Shown: positions 11,586 to 22,197, counted from the stretch's first letter. The stretch: 64,000 bases of DNA from Symsagittifera roscoffensis (GCF_963678635.1 NC_087069.1:42415688-42479687), one strand, 5' to 3'. Made by a program: numbers and translations. Notes: generated by a model not told the origin, from the sequence alone.

Positions 11586-12632
11586 GGCCTAAATTCCCAG
11601 TTCAACTTCCTGTTCGAGGCAACCACCTAAGCCATTATGACTCGGGTCGCATTTTACTCTCGATCCCTTCGATGAATCAAAGTGATACAGGCTCAGAATT
11701 TTCGCAATCAACTTGATTATATCGTGAAAGGCTTTACTTTGATCATCACCCCAGAGGAACGATTGTTTATTACAAGCCTTCAATGAGGCCCGGAAATGGA
11801 CAGTATGGGTATGTAAATCAGGGATAAACCTTTGTAAATGGCTTAACATTCCCATGAATGACCGAAGTTGTTTTAGAGTTCGCGGTGGTTTGAGCGATTG
11901 AATTGCCTCGATCTTTGTAAATTTTGGAGAGTACCCATTCTCATTAATGTCATACCCTAGCCAAGTTAGTTGGTTAACAGAGAATTCGCACTTACTCAGT
12001 TTGAGGGCCCATCCTTCCGCATCAAGCCTCTGCATAACTCTCACGACCAACTCATTATGTTCTTGGATATCTCCTTTAGTGACAATCAAAATGTCGTCGA
12101 GGTTACAAATAACTCCTTCCAGCCCTTGTAAGGTACAATCCATCGCCATCTGGAACTCGGTGGGCATGTCTGTCATTCCATAAAACCCGGTCTTGAAGCG
12201 GTACGTTCCAGTCGCCTCGCCACACAAAACATTGAAGTTACAGTGGCTGCTATATAGTGATGGCAGTGCTAACTGACTAAACATATACTTTAGATCCAAG
12301 GACGTGAACCAAACGTTACCAAGAACATTTCGAGTTATGACATGTGCCGCGGAATCAATAAGCTCGTGAATATTCGGCATCTGGTATTTATTTTACCAGA
12401 TCTGAGCATTCATCGGCTTAGCATTGAGGGCCAATTTGATAGATCCATCCTTTTTTGCAGTTAGCACAATCGGGGCAATGAAGAAATCAGTCGTGCACTT
12501 ATCTAACTTTTCAATATGACCTTGCTCCACCAAGAGTTTTATCTCACTCGCGACCGTATCTTGAATATGAATAGGAACTTTTCTTCCTTTGATTTGACGC
12601 GGCACCAATGGGAATTTAAAATTAGTGTATAC
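11586..12632 (-). pseudogene. Gypsy reverse transcriptase region of pol (altered YxDD box)
   Basis: RT motifs appear in order on the minus strand: IEKLDKCTTDFFIAPIVLTA and KKDGSIKLALNAK (N-terminal fingers), LPSLYSSHCNFNV, YRFKTGFYGMTDMPTEFQ, and the active-site segment CNLDDILIVTKG, then the thumb WLGYDIN and LRSFMGMLSHLQRFIP. The usual Tyr of the YxDD box is Asn (a single T-to-A change in the codon). In-frame TAA codons lie at about 12390 and 12633 and a TAG at about 11587. The frame otherwise runs straight from protease to RNase H. The protein would copy element RNA into DNA; this copy is inactive. Confidence 0.85.
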
Positions 12633-13195
12633 TTAATGACTTTTTGATCGACCCAAACGACTGAAGACATGAGCGTACTCCTTTGCAAAAGAAGAACACC
12701 AGTATTCAAAAATCGGATCTGAGGAACCAGAATCCACCGACTGGATTGTTTCTGCCTTCAATTGTGTGGTTACAATGCCCAGTTTCTCTTGCAAGTCCAA
12801 GCCGAGAAGATTACGAGTTCTATTCTCCGAGATGAGGAACTGAGCGTTAGCCACCCTCCAGCCAGTAGAGGAAATTGGAATTTGAATCGACACCAGGAGG
12901 CGAATGGGCTTCTTGTTATAGTCAACGTACAAGATATCGATAGGGTAACGTGTGATATCGCGAAACTCAATTGATGGACTTCTTTGCAGGAGTAAACACA
13001 TGGGCGTTTATTCAGGAACGAAAATGGGCTTCCTGTGTCTACTGTCGAATAGAAAAAACTGTAACCAGAGCGCAACTGACTACTGAGGCTCCGAGGTTGT
13101 CCTCCACTTGACTTAAGAGTTTCTACGCTATTAATCATGACAGCAGATTCCAACTGTAACACCCCATATCCTGGTCTACATCTATGAAATTGCAA
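12633..13195 (-). pseudogene. Gypsy aspartic protease region of pol (frameshifted)
   Basis: The active-site segment FYSTVDTGSPFSFLNK lies in one frame (start of the segment near 13060). The rest of the fold, SPSIEFRDITRYPIDILYV through NRTRNLLGLDLQEKLG with its LLG motif, lies in another, so a frameshift occurs near 13000. The protease would process Gag-Pol in particles. It sits between the zinc-knuckle end of Gag (13220) and RT, the expected order. Confidence 0.75.
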
Positions 13196-13219
13196 TCCAC
13201 AGAGGGACCTGCCACGTCC

Positions 13220-14232
13220 TCATCTCGACGAGTTACAACATTTCGCAAAATGAACTCGTTTCCGACAGAGATTACATGTTACGTCGCGAGCTGGACAAGA
13301 TTGTCGGTGCTCCGGGCTATGAGGATTACCACAGAAGTAACATGATTTACTTGTTTGATTATTTTGAAATGTCCGTCGATTAGTTCGGTTTTGAGGATAA
13401 TTCCGCTTCCCTCTTGACGACTAAATAGAGCAAGTAGGTTCTTGTTTAACCTTAATGCCAGTTGAATGTTGATTATGAGGAAGATGTTTTTGAAACTGAG
13501 CCGACGTACTTTCTCTCTTCTCACACTCGAGTGCGAGCTTAAAAGTACCATCTAGATCAGCTTTTGCCTTGATGAGTTGTTGTTGAACCTCAACGTCTCG
13601 AATCCGCCCAATAAAGAGGTCTTTTAAAGTCTACTTTTCCTGATCATTAGGCCAATTACACAAAGCCACTTGGGCGCTCAAGTGAGCGTAAAATGACGAG
13701 AAAGTGTCATTTTGAAGCATGAAAACCGTGTTATACAGCTTGATACGCTCCACCGTAAACTCTCGCTCAACCTTGAACAGCGTTTCACATCCGATGTGGA
13801 ATTCTCGAAAAGGAATATTACCAATGTCCGTGTGGGGAAATGAGTCAGCGAATCGTCTCCTTCCTTCATTTCCCAGAGCAAAGAATAAACGAGACTTCAT
13901 ACGAGCTTCGGCTTCATGATAGAACCAATTCTGATTGATCCGAGGGCCTTTTCTCCTCCTCTCCACGTTTAGTTCGATAATTCTTCTGATCGCCGCTTGA
14001 TCTCTCTGTCTGCGGGCATTAGCTGCTCCAGCATCTTCGTCTTCAGCAACTGACTCCGGTCTTGAAGGAGGTTTATCGATGACCTCGGTGGGTTCAACTA
14101 ACAGATCATGAAGATTGATATTATCCTCCAGACCAGCGGCCAAAAAACATTGACCGATCCAAGATTCCCACAGGAATGGTGGGTTAATAGAGGTTTTCAC
14201 CCAATAGGGAGGAATGCCTAACAGGTCAGTCC
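13220..14232 (-). pseudogene. gag: Gypsy Gag with two zinc knuckles and two in-frame TAG stops
   Basis: One reading frame from the LTR junction at 14232 to a TGA at 13220-13222, interrupted only by TAG at 13631-13633 and TAG at 13421-13423. The N-terminal part has a Gag-like PPFLWESWIGQCFLAAG segment and an Arg-rich helix. The middle has LKDLFIGRIRDVEVQQQ, a pattern common in Gypsy Gags. The end has two knuckles, CYFCGNPHSPEHRQSC (unusually spaced) and CNLCRKRVHFAKCC. The start codon is lost because the frame runs into LTR sequence. It would form the element's RNA-packaging particle. Confidence 0.8.
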
Positions 14233-14492
14233 TGTTTTGCCGGAGTTTTAGAATGAAAACTTGGTTGCTGAACAAAAAGTAAATTGTTTTAAGTTTAGAT
14301 ACTTTGTTATTTTGAGTTAGTTTGATGCTTAATTTCAGATATAGTCTTGGTTGAGGAAATTTATCCCGATAGATTATGTGAATATGTAGATTCAGATTTA
14401 CTAACAAACAGTAGTGATAACAGATATAGGAATGAAAAACACGCTCAGCGTGGTATTGACAACAGAGTTTAACAGTGACCTTGGTTAATATA
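14233..14492 (-). repeat. Gypsy 5' LTR fragment left of the Polinton
   Basis: Matches the middle of the two other LTR copies (555-816 and 7460-7720) and breaks off exactly at TTAATATA, where the Polinton inverted repeat begins. The LTR continues on the other side of the Polinton at 37725. Confidence 0.85.
14487..14492. repeat. Target-site duplication AATATA, left copy
   Basis: AATATA immediately precedes the AG that starts the Polinton at 14493 and is repeated at 37725-37730 immediately after its final CT. The two empty LTR copies have this hexamer once, in TTAATATAATTAGTG. Six-base duplications are the rule for Polinton integrases. Confidence 0.9.
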
Positions 14493-14643
14493 AGTAGTAT
14501 GCATATAGTGCGGTAGGATCGGGGGGGGGGGGGGGGGTGTCATACATGGATGACCATTAGGTATAAATCATAATGGTCACCATGTATTAAATGATCAGCA
14601 ATGGTCACTATGTAATAATCCTAATTGTCACCATGTATAATTT
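14493..14643. repeat. Left inverted terminal repeat of element 1
   Basis: Inverted match to 37582-37724. It includes a 17-base G run (14521-14537; seven in the right copy), then ATACATGGATGACCATTAGG and short imperfect subrepeats of the type ATGGTCACCATGTA. In protein-primed replication the terminal repeats are the replication origins. Confidence 0.85.
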
Positions 14644-15624
14644 TATACCTAATAGTCATCATGTAAAACTTCGGTATATTATTGAGTATTCCCACTGAAC
14701 GTTGTGGAAACGGGAATGGAATTAAGTTTTTGTCGGTGCATATTTTCCCTTCTAAAATTTGGGGGTATTGGCTTTTTTACATGTACAATGACGTTATATA
14801 CCTATTATATGCAATCAGTTGAACCTAATGCAACCAAACTATATGGTATATAGGAAAGCACAAGATTTTGGCAGCGTAGCTCAACTGTTGGTTGCGGTGA
14901 ACGATTTCCTTCAAAAATGCATGTTTTATTGCTGAATCTCAAAGAAAGGAAAATTCGTCAATTGCGGCGATTGCCACCTCTATTCAGGCAAAAACTAATG
15001 ATCAATTTGACCAAAATAAGAATGAAAAACTTCTTTAAGCCAAATGAAGGTGAAAAAACAAAGAAAAACTATGGAACACTGAAAACTCTAAAATAATGAA
15101 ATTGGCTTGAAAATTTCGACATTTCCATTTTCCGTGTCTACAGGAGACTAAAAAAACGTCTGAAATCTATGACAAAAGCTTTGATTTTATAGAAATGTTG
15201 AAAGAGCTAATAAGTTGAAGTGGGTTAAGATCTTGAAAAACGAGAACACTGATGAAAGCCAAAAGTGCCCATTAATTTTGCTGCAGCCACTTCTAAGACT
15301 TGTACCTAACTTGTTACTATAAAATTTAAGTGGAACAAAATTTTTTGGGGTCCGAGTAGAGGAAAACGCATGGCGCTCGACTCTCAGCCGAAAGGCGGCG
15401 TTTCGAAACCCACCGGAAATTGTACTGAAAGGAGGCAACAGTTGCTGGTATGGTGATATCCCCCATAGATCGATTTTGTACTTTTTTTCTTACTTTGATA
15501 AAAAGCTTAACTTCTCGAATTACTGCTATTCAGTTAACAATTGGGTAAAATCTCAATTACTAAAAGAGTGTATTGTTCAAAATTAAATTGAAAAATTTAT
15601 AAATCAACCATATTAAATGGTGAG
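14644..15624. other. Left non-coding arm of element 1
   Basis: No gene. Collinear with 44264-45154 of element 2. It includes the inner end of the repeat found in inverted form near the right end of element 2 (CCCACTGAACGTTGTGG at about 14692-14708) and a tRNA-like stretch near 15350-15415. Confidence 0.6.
15350..15415 (+). other. tRNA-like stretch with B-box-like sequence
   Basis: CCGAGTAGAGG...GGCGCTCGACTCTCAGCC...GCGTTTCGAAACCC resembles the D-arm, anticodon-arm and T-arm order of a class II tRNA (compare GCCGAG, GGCGC, GACTC and GGTTCGAAACCC in Leu/Ser tRNAs). The cloverleaf does not close convincingly, so it is not called as a functional tRNA. The same stretch occurs in element 2 at 44880-44945. 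Confidence 0.25.
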
Positions 15625-16046
15625 TTAATGGGTAAGCATGTGAGTTGGGAAACGTTTCAAAACATGATCAGTTATGTAAACAAAATCAGAAGCATCACCA
15701 TTAAATTTTTTATCAAAAATTAAATGTGCAATATAAATACAAAAAGAACCGCACATGGTAGAGTTTGAGTCTTGCATGGGAAAGTTTGTCATCAATTCAG
15801 TCACCTGATGAAAATTCTCGTTCAATCGTTTATAAGACCGAGAGGATCAGCAAAATATAAAATATTTCTTCTGTTGCAAATCACAATCCAATGTGTCCCC
15901 GGATAATCTGATTTTGAAGTGTTCACAATCATAAAGATATTGATTGGGATGTGAGGTGGAAAATTGTCGGCTGCAAATACTCCAAAAAACTTATATTTCA
16001 GATGTTTACAGTTCTGAAAGAGGTCCTGCAACTGGATTTCATCCAT
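15625..16046 (-). pseudogene. Adenain-like cysteine protease, element 1 (broken)
   Basis: Start chosen at the ATG (MDEIQLQD) three bases after the capsid stop. The order of active-site residues fits the adenovirus protease family: GTHWIV (His), YFADPLG (Asp), then FPMQDSNSTMCGSFC (Gln and nucleophile Cys). In Polintons and adenoviruses this enzyme matures capsid proteins. After FADPLGL a deletion relative to element 2 (about 25 bp, near 15832) shifts the frame and gives an early stop, so His/Asp and Gln/Cys fall in separate frames. About 140 residues, short for the family. Only this first unit keeps the Cys half; the second tandem unit has just the first residues. Confidence 0.8.
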
Positions 16047-16048
16047 TT

Positions 16049-17355
16049 TCAGACTGTCGAAATGGGAAGGACGTTCTTTGTAACTTTGCGGTCGGAGGTA
16101 ATAAATACATTGGATGAGCGTATACCCCAAACAAAAATTACCAGATTTGCTGTCAAAGCGTTTGAGAATTGAAGATCGAGTGAAAATGAGCAGTTAGTGA
16201 GTTCTGGATCCAAGAAGTCATGAGCTGCCTGCTGTGTGCTAGTGAGATCAAAACACATAATAAAGTGCTGTTGGTAGTTATCCAGAGTGATTCCCAGCCC
16301 GCAGTGCAACAAACCCAACGCTGATAGTGTGTTGAAGAAGAGACGTTTATGATCTTGTGTACTGATTGGTGTACTTGCTATTGGTAAACCATTTCGTCTC
16401 AAAGTAATTTGCTCCAATCCAAACTTTTGATAATGAAAAGGATTCGTTCGGTTTGTTCCTAGAAATGCATTATTTGTGTTCAATGCTATGATAATTTGTC
16501 TCACCGGTTCACGAGCAAAAATATCTTCCTGTTGCCAGCTGCGCTGACCAGCTGTTGCAAGAAATGTTTTTGTAATTTCTTCTTGATATGGGTAGTTCGC
16601 AGGAGTTTTGAGCAAAGTTGATTCAATGGCAGAGAGCACATGGTCGGTCACAGTCATTTTTCTAACATATAGGTTCGCTTCGAGTATTTGCAGCTTGTAA
16701 TGCTTGGCAGCATCTTCCAATATAATGAGAAAATCTTCATGAGAACGTCTGTAGGAAAGTTTGAGGGTAACACCGCTCAACAAATGCTTGTCACATGTGA
16801 AAAAATCAACTCCAGCGGGTCCATAGAACCAAATTTTCCTCGATTCACGGACCAGTTCTCGTTGAGATGTGAAATCAGCTGCATCTATTGCAGCGGGATT
16901 GTTTTCAAAACGATATCCCTGACACTTAAGCCATGAGTCCTTGGCTCCTTTGCTGTTAGAAAATTCTGTTCCAATGAAGCCTTTATGCGCAAAATTACTA
17001 TTGGCATTTGAGATTTTGAGTCCATTAGCAGAGAGGGTACAGTCAGAGAAAAGGGAATACAGGGAGTTGTTTACGAGGAACGGTGAATCAGACACAGTAG
17101 GATCAGTGTTGTCGTATCGCAGATCAGCTCCATTTGATTGCGTTACTTTGCATTGTATTTCCAAATAAATTTTTGCAGGTCAACAAAATTATTACGGTCA
17201 CCGGTGATTTCAAATTCAAGCATTGGTCCATTGGGTGAATAGACAGGTCCAATTTTTTGATCAAAAGCGTTTTCAAAAGTAATCAAAAGAGGTTGTTTTT
17301 CAAACAAATCCAGAGAGCTATGGGTAGCTTCATTGGGTAACAAATTAGCGATCAT
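16049..17355 (-). pseudogene. Major capsid protein, element 1 unit 1 (one frameshift)
   Basis: A frame of 371 codons plus a 70-codon N-terminal part in another frame; a single-base loss near 17160 separates them. Element 2 has the same gene unbroken (435 residues, 45605-46912), where the description applies in full. It lies directly after the core protein gene, overlapping it by 11 bases, and before the protease gene. The family is known from Polinton-like elements including the C. elegans F54H12.2-type proteins and is taken as the double-jelly-roll capsid. Confidence 0.75.
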
Positions 17356-17764
17356 TTTTTATGTTTGAGAAAAAATCTGCTCGACTTCTCACTGGTCTGG
17401 TTTTTCTTCCAATGGTTGTTTTTCTTTTTCGAGCCCCTACTGACCTTCTTCTTCGCAATCCATTCATTGTTGTCTTTCGACGACGTCTACTACCACCGAG
17501 TTGTTTTCTTGCAGTTTTTGTGACAGTGTTTTTCAATGCTTGTTTAGGATACTTTTTTTTCATAGCGACATCAATCAGTTCTGGCGCTGCACTCATCAAA
17601 AGTTCTCTGCCCAGTTTTTTCGCAGCCGGTAGAATAATCCGTCGTGCAAGCGGTCTAGCAACACGACCAATACCAGCAGCCAAAGCGCCAAATCCACTGC
17701 CGCGTTGTCGGTAGTGTCCAGAGAAATGCGGAAGTGAAGCTTGCTTTACATAATATTGTTCCAT
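17345..17764 (-). CDS. Basic core protein (adenovirus pX/pVII-like), element 1 unit 1
   Basis: 139 residues, intact. The first 30 residues contain GHYRQRGSGFGALAAGIGRVARP, a Gly-rich/hydrophobic segment often seen in adenovirus and adintovirus core or membrane-active proteins, and the second half is extremely Arg/Lys-rich (for example GGSRRRRKTTMNGLRRRRS). Inferred role: packing of DNA in the virion or attachment of the genome to the capsid. It lies between penton and capsid genes and overlaps the capsid start by 11 bases, fitting one late transcript. Confidence 0.65.
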   Translation of the reverse strand: MEQYYVKQASLPHFSGHYRQRGSGFGALAAGIGRVARPLARRIILPAAKKLGRELLMSAAPELIDVAMKKKYPKQALKNTVTKTARKQLGGSRRRRKTTMNGLRRRRSVGARKRKTTIGRKTRPVRSRADFFSNIKNDR

Positions 17765-17770
17765 TGGTTT

Positions 17771-18622
17771 TCAATCAAAGCGCTTGAATTTTAGAGTCAA
17801 CACAACTTTACCAGTTCCTGCAAAGGGCACTAGTCTTCCAGTTTCTGTGCGCAACTGTACCGATATTGATTGTACAGATGAAGTGAATAACTTTTTGTAG
17901 TCTAAATTAGTGAAGTTTTTTCGATGATTAGGTTCAATGCTGCGGGCACTACCGTTTTTGATGCGTCTATTTGAATCAATGACGCGCAATAATGGGGCCT
18001 TTGCATCACCAACAGTTTGGTATTGAATAATATCAATATAGACAAAAATTAGACTTGTCCACTTGATAAGTCATATGGGAAATGAGATTCGTACAGTTCG
18101 TTTCCCTCATAAGATGCATCGAAGGAGGGTATCATTTTGTAACCAATGTGATATTCACCGATCTCATCAAGCTTTGCATTGTAGCCTAACAGACAGGACT
18201 TGGGAATGAGATTCCTTCATTTGCGTTCATCCAAATGCTCATGCGATTCGTGATTTCTTGAGGACTCGCATCAAAATGAATTTTGTCTTTTAGTTTTGTT
18301 TTTATCTCATTAATCAATTGTTCTATAAAAGTGTACTCTCCTGATTTGATAAAAACTTTTTCGCCATAGTCGGGTCTGGAAATTGAATTCCGATTGCCAG
18401 CGTTAGATTTACTGGCTACTACTTCGGATGCTCTGAAGTACGTAAATTCCTCATCAGTAACATTTTTTAATTTTGTGGGGAAAATTATTTCTGAGAGAGC
18501 AACTCTCCAATCTCCGTCTAAAGCTATTTCTTCTTTACAAAAATTTCTAAAACTGGCCAAAGTGTTGTCTGGGAATTAATCCATTGATGCTGTTGAAATC
18601 AAATGTACAGTAAACTCATCAC
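17771..18622 (-). pseudogene. Penton-like minor capsid protein, element 1 unit 1
   Basis: Homologue of 47331-48199. The N-terminal segment DGDWRVALSEIIFPTKL is the common opening of Polinton minor capsid proteins. Here the probable start codon is changed (GCCAAT for GCCCAT on the plus strand), a TAA replaces a Tyr codon soon after, a deletion near 18190 removes about ten bases and one base is lost near 18060. Not translatable as one protein. Confidence 0.7.
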
Positions 18623-18799
18623 TGCCAATTTTCGTTATAATCAGCTTTTTTTCCAATTAAACTAAGTTCTTTTTCATAAAATTTTCCGCTGATTTCTTCT
18701 TTTTCCGCATCAATGAGACCTAATGTTAGAGGGTTTACAGTAGGAATGGCAACTATTTCAAAAACTTCGTCTGTAAAAATCTGCTCTTTTAAACTCGGT
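18619..18799 (-). pseudogene. Integrase C-terminal fragment, element 1 unit 1
   Basis: Encodes the end of the integrase: IFTDEVFEIVAIPTVNPLT and SGKFYEKELSLIG, the conserved C-terminal SH3-like tail of Polinton integrases. It is joined near 18799 to the middle of the integrase by a deletion of about 360 bp that removes the third catalytic residue (Glu) and the following helix. Confidence 0.75.
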
Positions 18800-19493
18800 G
18801 CCTTTGTCAACCCAAACTTTTTTTGGTTGTTTTATTTTGATCATTTTTTTGAAAGCTTCGGTTGTTTCCTTAGCATATTTGAACTTCAGGGGTTCCACTC
18901 GTAAGTAGCGAGAGAGACAATTGACAGCAACTAACAAATATCGTACCCCTTGGTTATATTTAGCCAATTTATCAACATAAGCCAAGTCAAGAGACCAAAT
19001 TTCGTTGATATCGTTAACAATCACTTTTAGCCGAGGATATGTTTTACGAAACAATCCATACTTTGTATGTGATGATTGAGATCTCAGAAAATTTTAAACT
19101 TTTTTTGGTGAGAGTTGACTAGCATTTGTTAAATTTTTATCGCTACCAAATGCAGCTGGACCTTTCGTGTAGAGTAATTTGAGTTTCTTTTCTTCACTGA
19201 TAGTAGGATTTCCATTCTTTTGTTGACGTCGTCGCAAACGATTCTTTGCTGCTTTCATAGTTTTTATCATCGTCGTCATCGTCGTTGTTGGTGGTGGGGA
19301 AAAATTTCTTTTTTCTGGGTTTTTCTTCTGTCGGATTGCTTGGTTTTGTGTTTGAGAGTTGTCGATCGAGTCTTCGAAGAGGAGGGTTTTGATCTCTTCG
19401 AGTCCTCAGTTGTCGGGTTGTCGGAGACGAAGGAGGAAGAATATGAGGGCTTAGCTGCTTCGCTCTTAAGCGAGCGGAGAATCTGTTTGGCAT
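18800..19493 (-). pseudogene. Integrase N-terminal and core fragment, element 1 unit 1
   Basis: Starts MPNRFSARLRAKQLSP with a basic, Ser/Pro-rich leader, then the Polinton integrase pattern LYTKGPAAFG, FRKTYPRLKVIVNDINEIWS, LDLAYVDKLAKYN (first catalytic Asp) and KVWVDKGTEF (second Asp). A TAA interrupts it after SPKKV near 19097. The third catalytic Glu is deleted, so this copy is dead. Confidence 0.75.
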
Positions 19494-20137
19494 AAGTGTT
19501 GGACACTAAGCTAGGATCAAGATTCAGTTCTTTCAAAATTTGTGGATAAAAAACACCCTCAAATTTTTTTGTATTTTGCTGTGTATCGTACAAAAAGGAT
19601 TCAATTTTAACGAGTGTTGGTTTTCCTTGAATTAGAACATATCCGTCAACGTCTAAATTCAAGGATTCAACTTTGAACAACTTCTTTAGCACGATGTTTG
19701 CCCTTTCCAATTTATTGGCTTCCAATAGTTCTTGAATGGATTCCATAACCTTTTGAAACACTTCAGCGGTTTTTCCATTACTTTTTTCATCGTTTTTTTT
19801 CTGTTTTCTTTTAGCTTGTCTGCTGCAGTGAACTGTATGATTCAAAAATTTTTTCTGCTTCATCATCACCATCATCACTGAAATTAGTAAGTGCAGATAA
19901 ATTTCTTTTTCGAAGATTTGGTACTACATTACTAGGGGTTAAAGGAATTGGAGATGTTGGGTTTAATGGTGGTAGGGAGTCACGGCTGATAGTTTGTTCT
20001 CGAAACCGTTGTATGTAATTGAAATGAGATGATTTGTCGTTACTTAATGGATTATGATGAATTTGAGATTGTGGTGCAGTTTTTTCATCTGGAGCATATG
20101 TTTTTCGAGAAATGAGGATGAATTCTTCAGCATACAT
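19276..20137 (-). pseudogene. Conserved Polinton protein upstream of integrase, element 1 unit 1
   Basis: Homologue of the 271-residue protein at 49256-50071. Two frames (N-terminal MYAEEFILISRKTYAPDEK; C-terminal DGYVLIQGKPTLVKIESFLY) are separated by a frameshift near 19840. Similar proteins occur beside the integrase in other Polintons; function unknown. Confidence 0.55.
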
Positions 20138-20138
20138 G

Positions 20139-20278
20139 CCTGAAGTTCTAGTTTTTCAGGTAAATGTAACACGATTCTCCGATTGATTTAACCATTGAAA
20201 TATTGTTTGCCAAAACTTTTCGTTTTTCTCGGATACTAAACTTAGGGTCAACAATTTTTCCAAATGGTATTTTTTTTA
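20139..20278 (-). pseudogene. C-terminal stub of the small conserved protein, element 1 unit 1
   Basis: Collinear with the last 45 codons of the small protein at 50082-50378, up to the position of IPFGKIVDPKFS. The rest is replaced by a capsid-gene fragment at 20279. Confidence 0.6.
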
Positions 20279-20838
20279 CTCAGTTAGTGAGTTCTGGATC
20301 CAAGAAGTCATGAGCTGCCTGCTGTGTGCTAGTGAGATCAAAACACATAATAAAGTGCTGTTGGTAGTTATCCAGAGTGATTCCCAGCCAGCAGTGCAAC
20401 AAACCCAACGCTGATAGTGTGTTGAAGAAGAGACGTTTATGATCTTGTGTACTGATTGGTGTACTTGCTATTGGTAAACCATTTCGTCTCAAAGTAACTT
20501 GCTCCAATCCAAACTTTTGATAATGAAAAGGATTCGTTCGGTTTGTTCCTAGAAATTCATTATTTGTGTTCAATGCTATGATAATTTGTCTCACCGGTTC
20601 ACGAGCAAAAATATCTTCCTGTTGCCAGCTGCGCTGACCAGCTGTTGCAAGAAATGTTTTTGTAATTTCTTCTTGATATGGGTAGTTCGCAGGAGTTTTG
20701 AGCAAAGTTGATTCAATGACAGAGAGCACATGGTCGGTCACAGTCATTTTTCTAACATATAGGTTCGCTTCGAGTATTTGCAGCTTGTAATGCTTGTCAG
20801 CATCTTCCGATATAATGAGAAAGTCTTCATGAGAACGT
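20279..20838 (-). pseudogene. Inserted capsid-gene fragment inside integrase/small-protein region
   Basis: About 560 bp matching the region of the major capsid gene at 45748-46303, from within the middle of the protein to QAAHDFLDPELTN. An open frame of 155 codons remains. It is preceded on the minus strand by an integrase fragment, making an integrase-capsid chimera. It differs slightly from the full capsid copy at 16049 (for example N-to-E after NTNN), so it derives from a sister copy. Confidence 0.85.
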
Positions 20839-21535
20839 CGGTGCCTTTGTCAACCCAAACCTTTTTTGGTTGTTTTGTTTTGATCATTTTTTTGAAAGCT
20901 TCGGTTGTTTCCTTAGCATATTTGGTCTTCAGGGGTTCCACTCGTAAGTAGCGAGAGAGACAATTGACAGCAGCTAACAAATATCGTACCCCTCGGTTAT
21001 ATTTAGCCAATTTATCAACATAAGCCAAGTCAAGAGACCAAATTTCGTTGATATCGTTAACAATCACTTTTAGCCGAGGATATGTTTTACGAAACAATCC
21101 ATACTTTGTATGTGATGATTGAGATCTCAGAAATTTTTAAACTTTTTTTGGTGAGAGTTGACTAGCATTTGTTAAATTTTTAACGCTACCAAATGCAGCT
21201 GGACCTTTCGTGTAGAGTAATTTGAGTTTCTTTTCTTCACTGATAGTAGGATTTCCATTCTTTTGTTGACGTCGTCGCAAACGATTCTTTACTGCTTTCA
21301 TAGTTTTTATCATCGTCGTCATCGTCGTCGTTGGTGGTGGGGAAAAATTCTTTTTTCTGGGTTTTTCTTCTGCCGGATTGCTTGGTTTTGTGTTTGAGAG
21401 TTGTCGATCGAGTCTTCGAAGAGGAGGGTTTTGATCTCTTCGAGTCCTCAGTTGTCGGGTTGTCGGAGACGAAGGAGGAAGAAGTTGAGGACTTAGCTGC
21501 TTCGCTCTTAAGCGAGCGGAGAATCTGTTTGGCAT
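20839..21535 (-). pseudogene. Second integrase N-terminal/core fragment, element 1 unit 1
   Basis: Again MPNRFSARLRAKQLSP to KVWVDKGT, including the first and second catalytic Asp, with a TAA after SPKKV. At 20838/20839 the integrase ends within KGTEF and capsid sequence starts. It is closer in several positions to element 2 than the first fragment is (for example YLRVEPLKTKYAK), so the two fragments are not simple copies of each other. Confidence 0.75.
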
Positions 21536-22187
21536 AAGTGTTGGACACTAAGCTAGGATCAAGATTCAGTTCTTTCAAAATTTGTGGATAAAAAACACTC
21601 TCAAGTTTTTTTGTGTTTTGCTGTGTATCGTACAAAAAGGATTCAATTTTAACGAGTGTTGGTTTTCCTTGAATTAGAACATATCCGTCAACGTCTAAAT
21701 TCAAGGATTCAACTTTGAACAACTGCTTTAGCACGATGTTTGCCCTTTCCAGTTTATTAGCTTCCAATAGCTCTTGAATGGATTCCATAACCTTTCGAAA
21801 CACTTCAGCGGTTTTTCCATTACTTTTTTCATCGTTTTTTTCTGTTCTCTTTGAGCTTGTCTGCTGCAGTGAATTGTATGATTCAAAATTTTTTTCTGCT
21901 TCATCATCACCATCATCACATCATCACTGAATTTAGTAAGTGCAGATAAATTTCTTTTTCGAAGATTTGGTACTTCATTACTAGGGGTTAAAAGGAATTG
22001 GAGATGTTGGGGGTAATGGTGGTGGAGGGTCACGGCTGATATTTCGTTCGCGAAATCGTTGTATGTAATTGAGTTGAGATGATTTGTCGTTAATTAATGG
22101 ATTATGAAGGATTTGAGATTGTGGTGCAGTTTTTTCATCTGGAGCATATGTTTTTCGAGAAATGAGGATGAATTCTTCAGCATACAT
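21237..22187 (-). pseudogene. Second copy of the conserved Polinton protein, element 1 unit 1
   Basis: Same gene as 49256-50071. The N-terminal part (21981-22187) and C-terminal part (21237-21803) are open but separated by frameshifts around 21900-21990, where CATCATCACCATCATCA repeats have changed length. Confidence 0.55.
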
Positions 22188-22197
22188 GCCTGAGGTT

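Noticed and set aside
15187..15438. 83-codon frame in the left arm of element 1
   Set aside because: Covers the tRNA-like stretch; not open in element 2 in the same form.
16688..17168. Plus-strand frames opposite the capsid gene (also in units at 23494 and 46244)
   Set aside because: Antisense shadows of the capsid gene with no features of their own.
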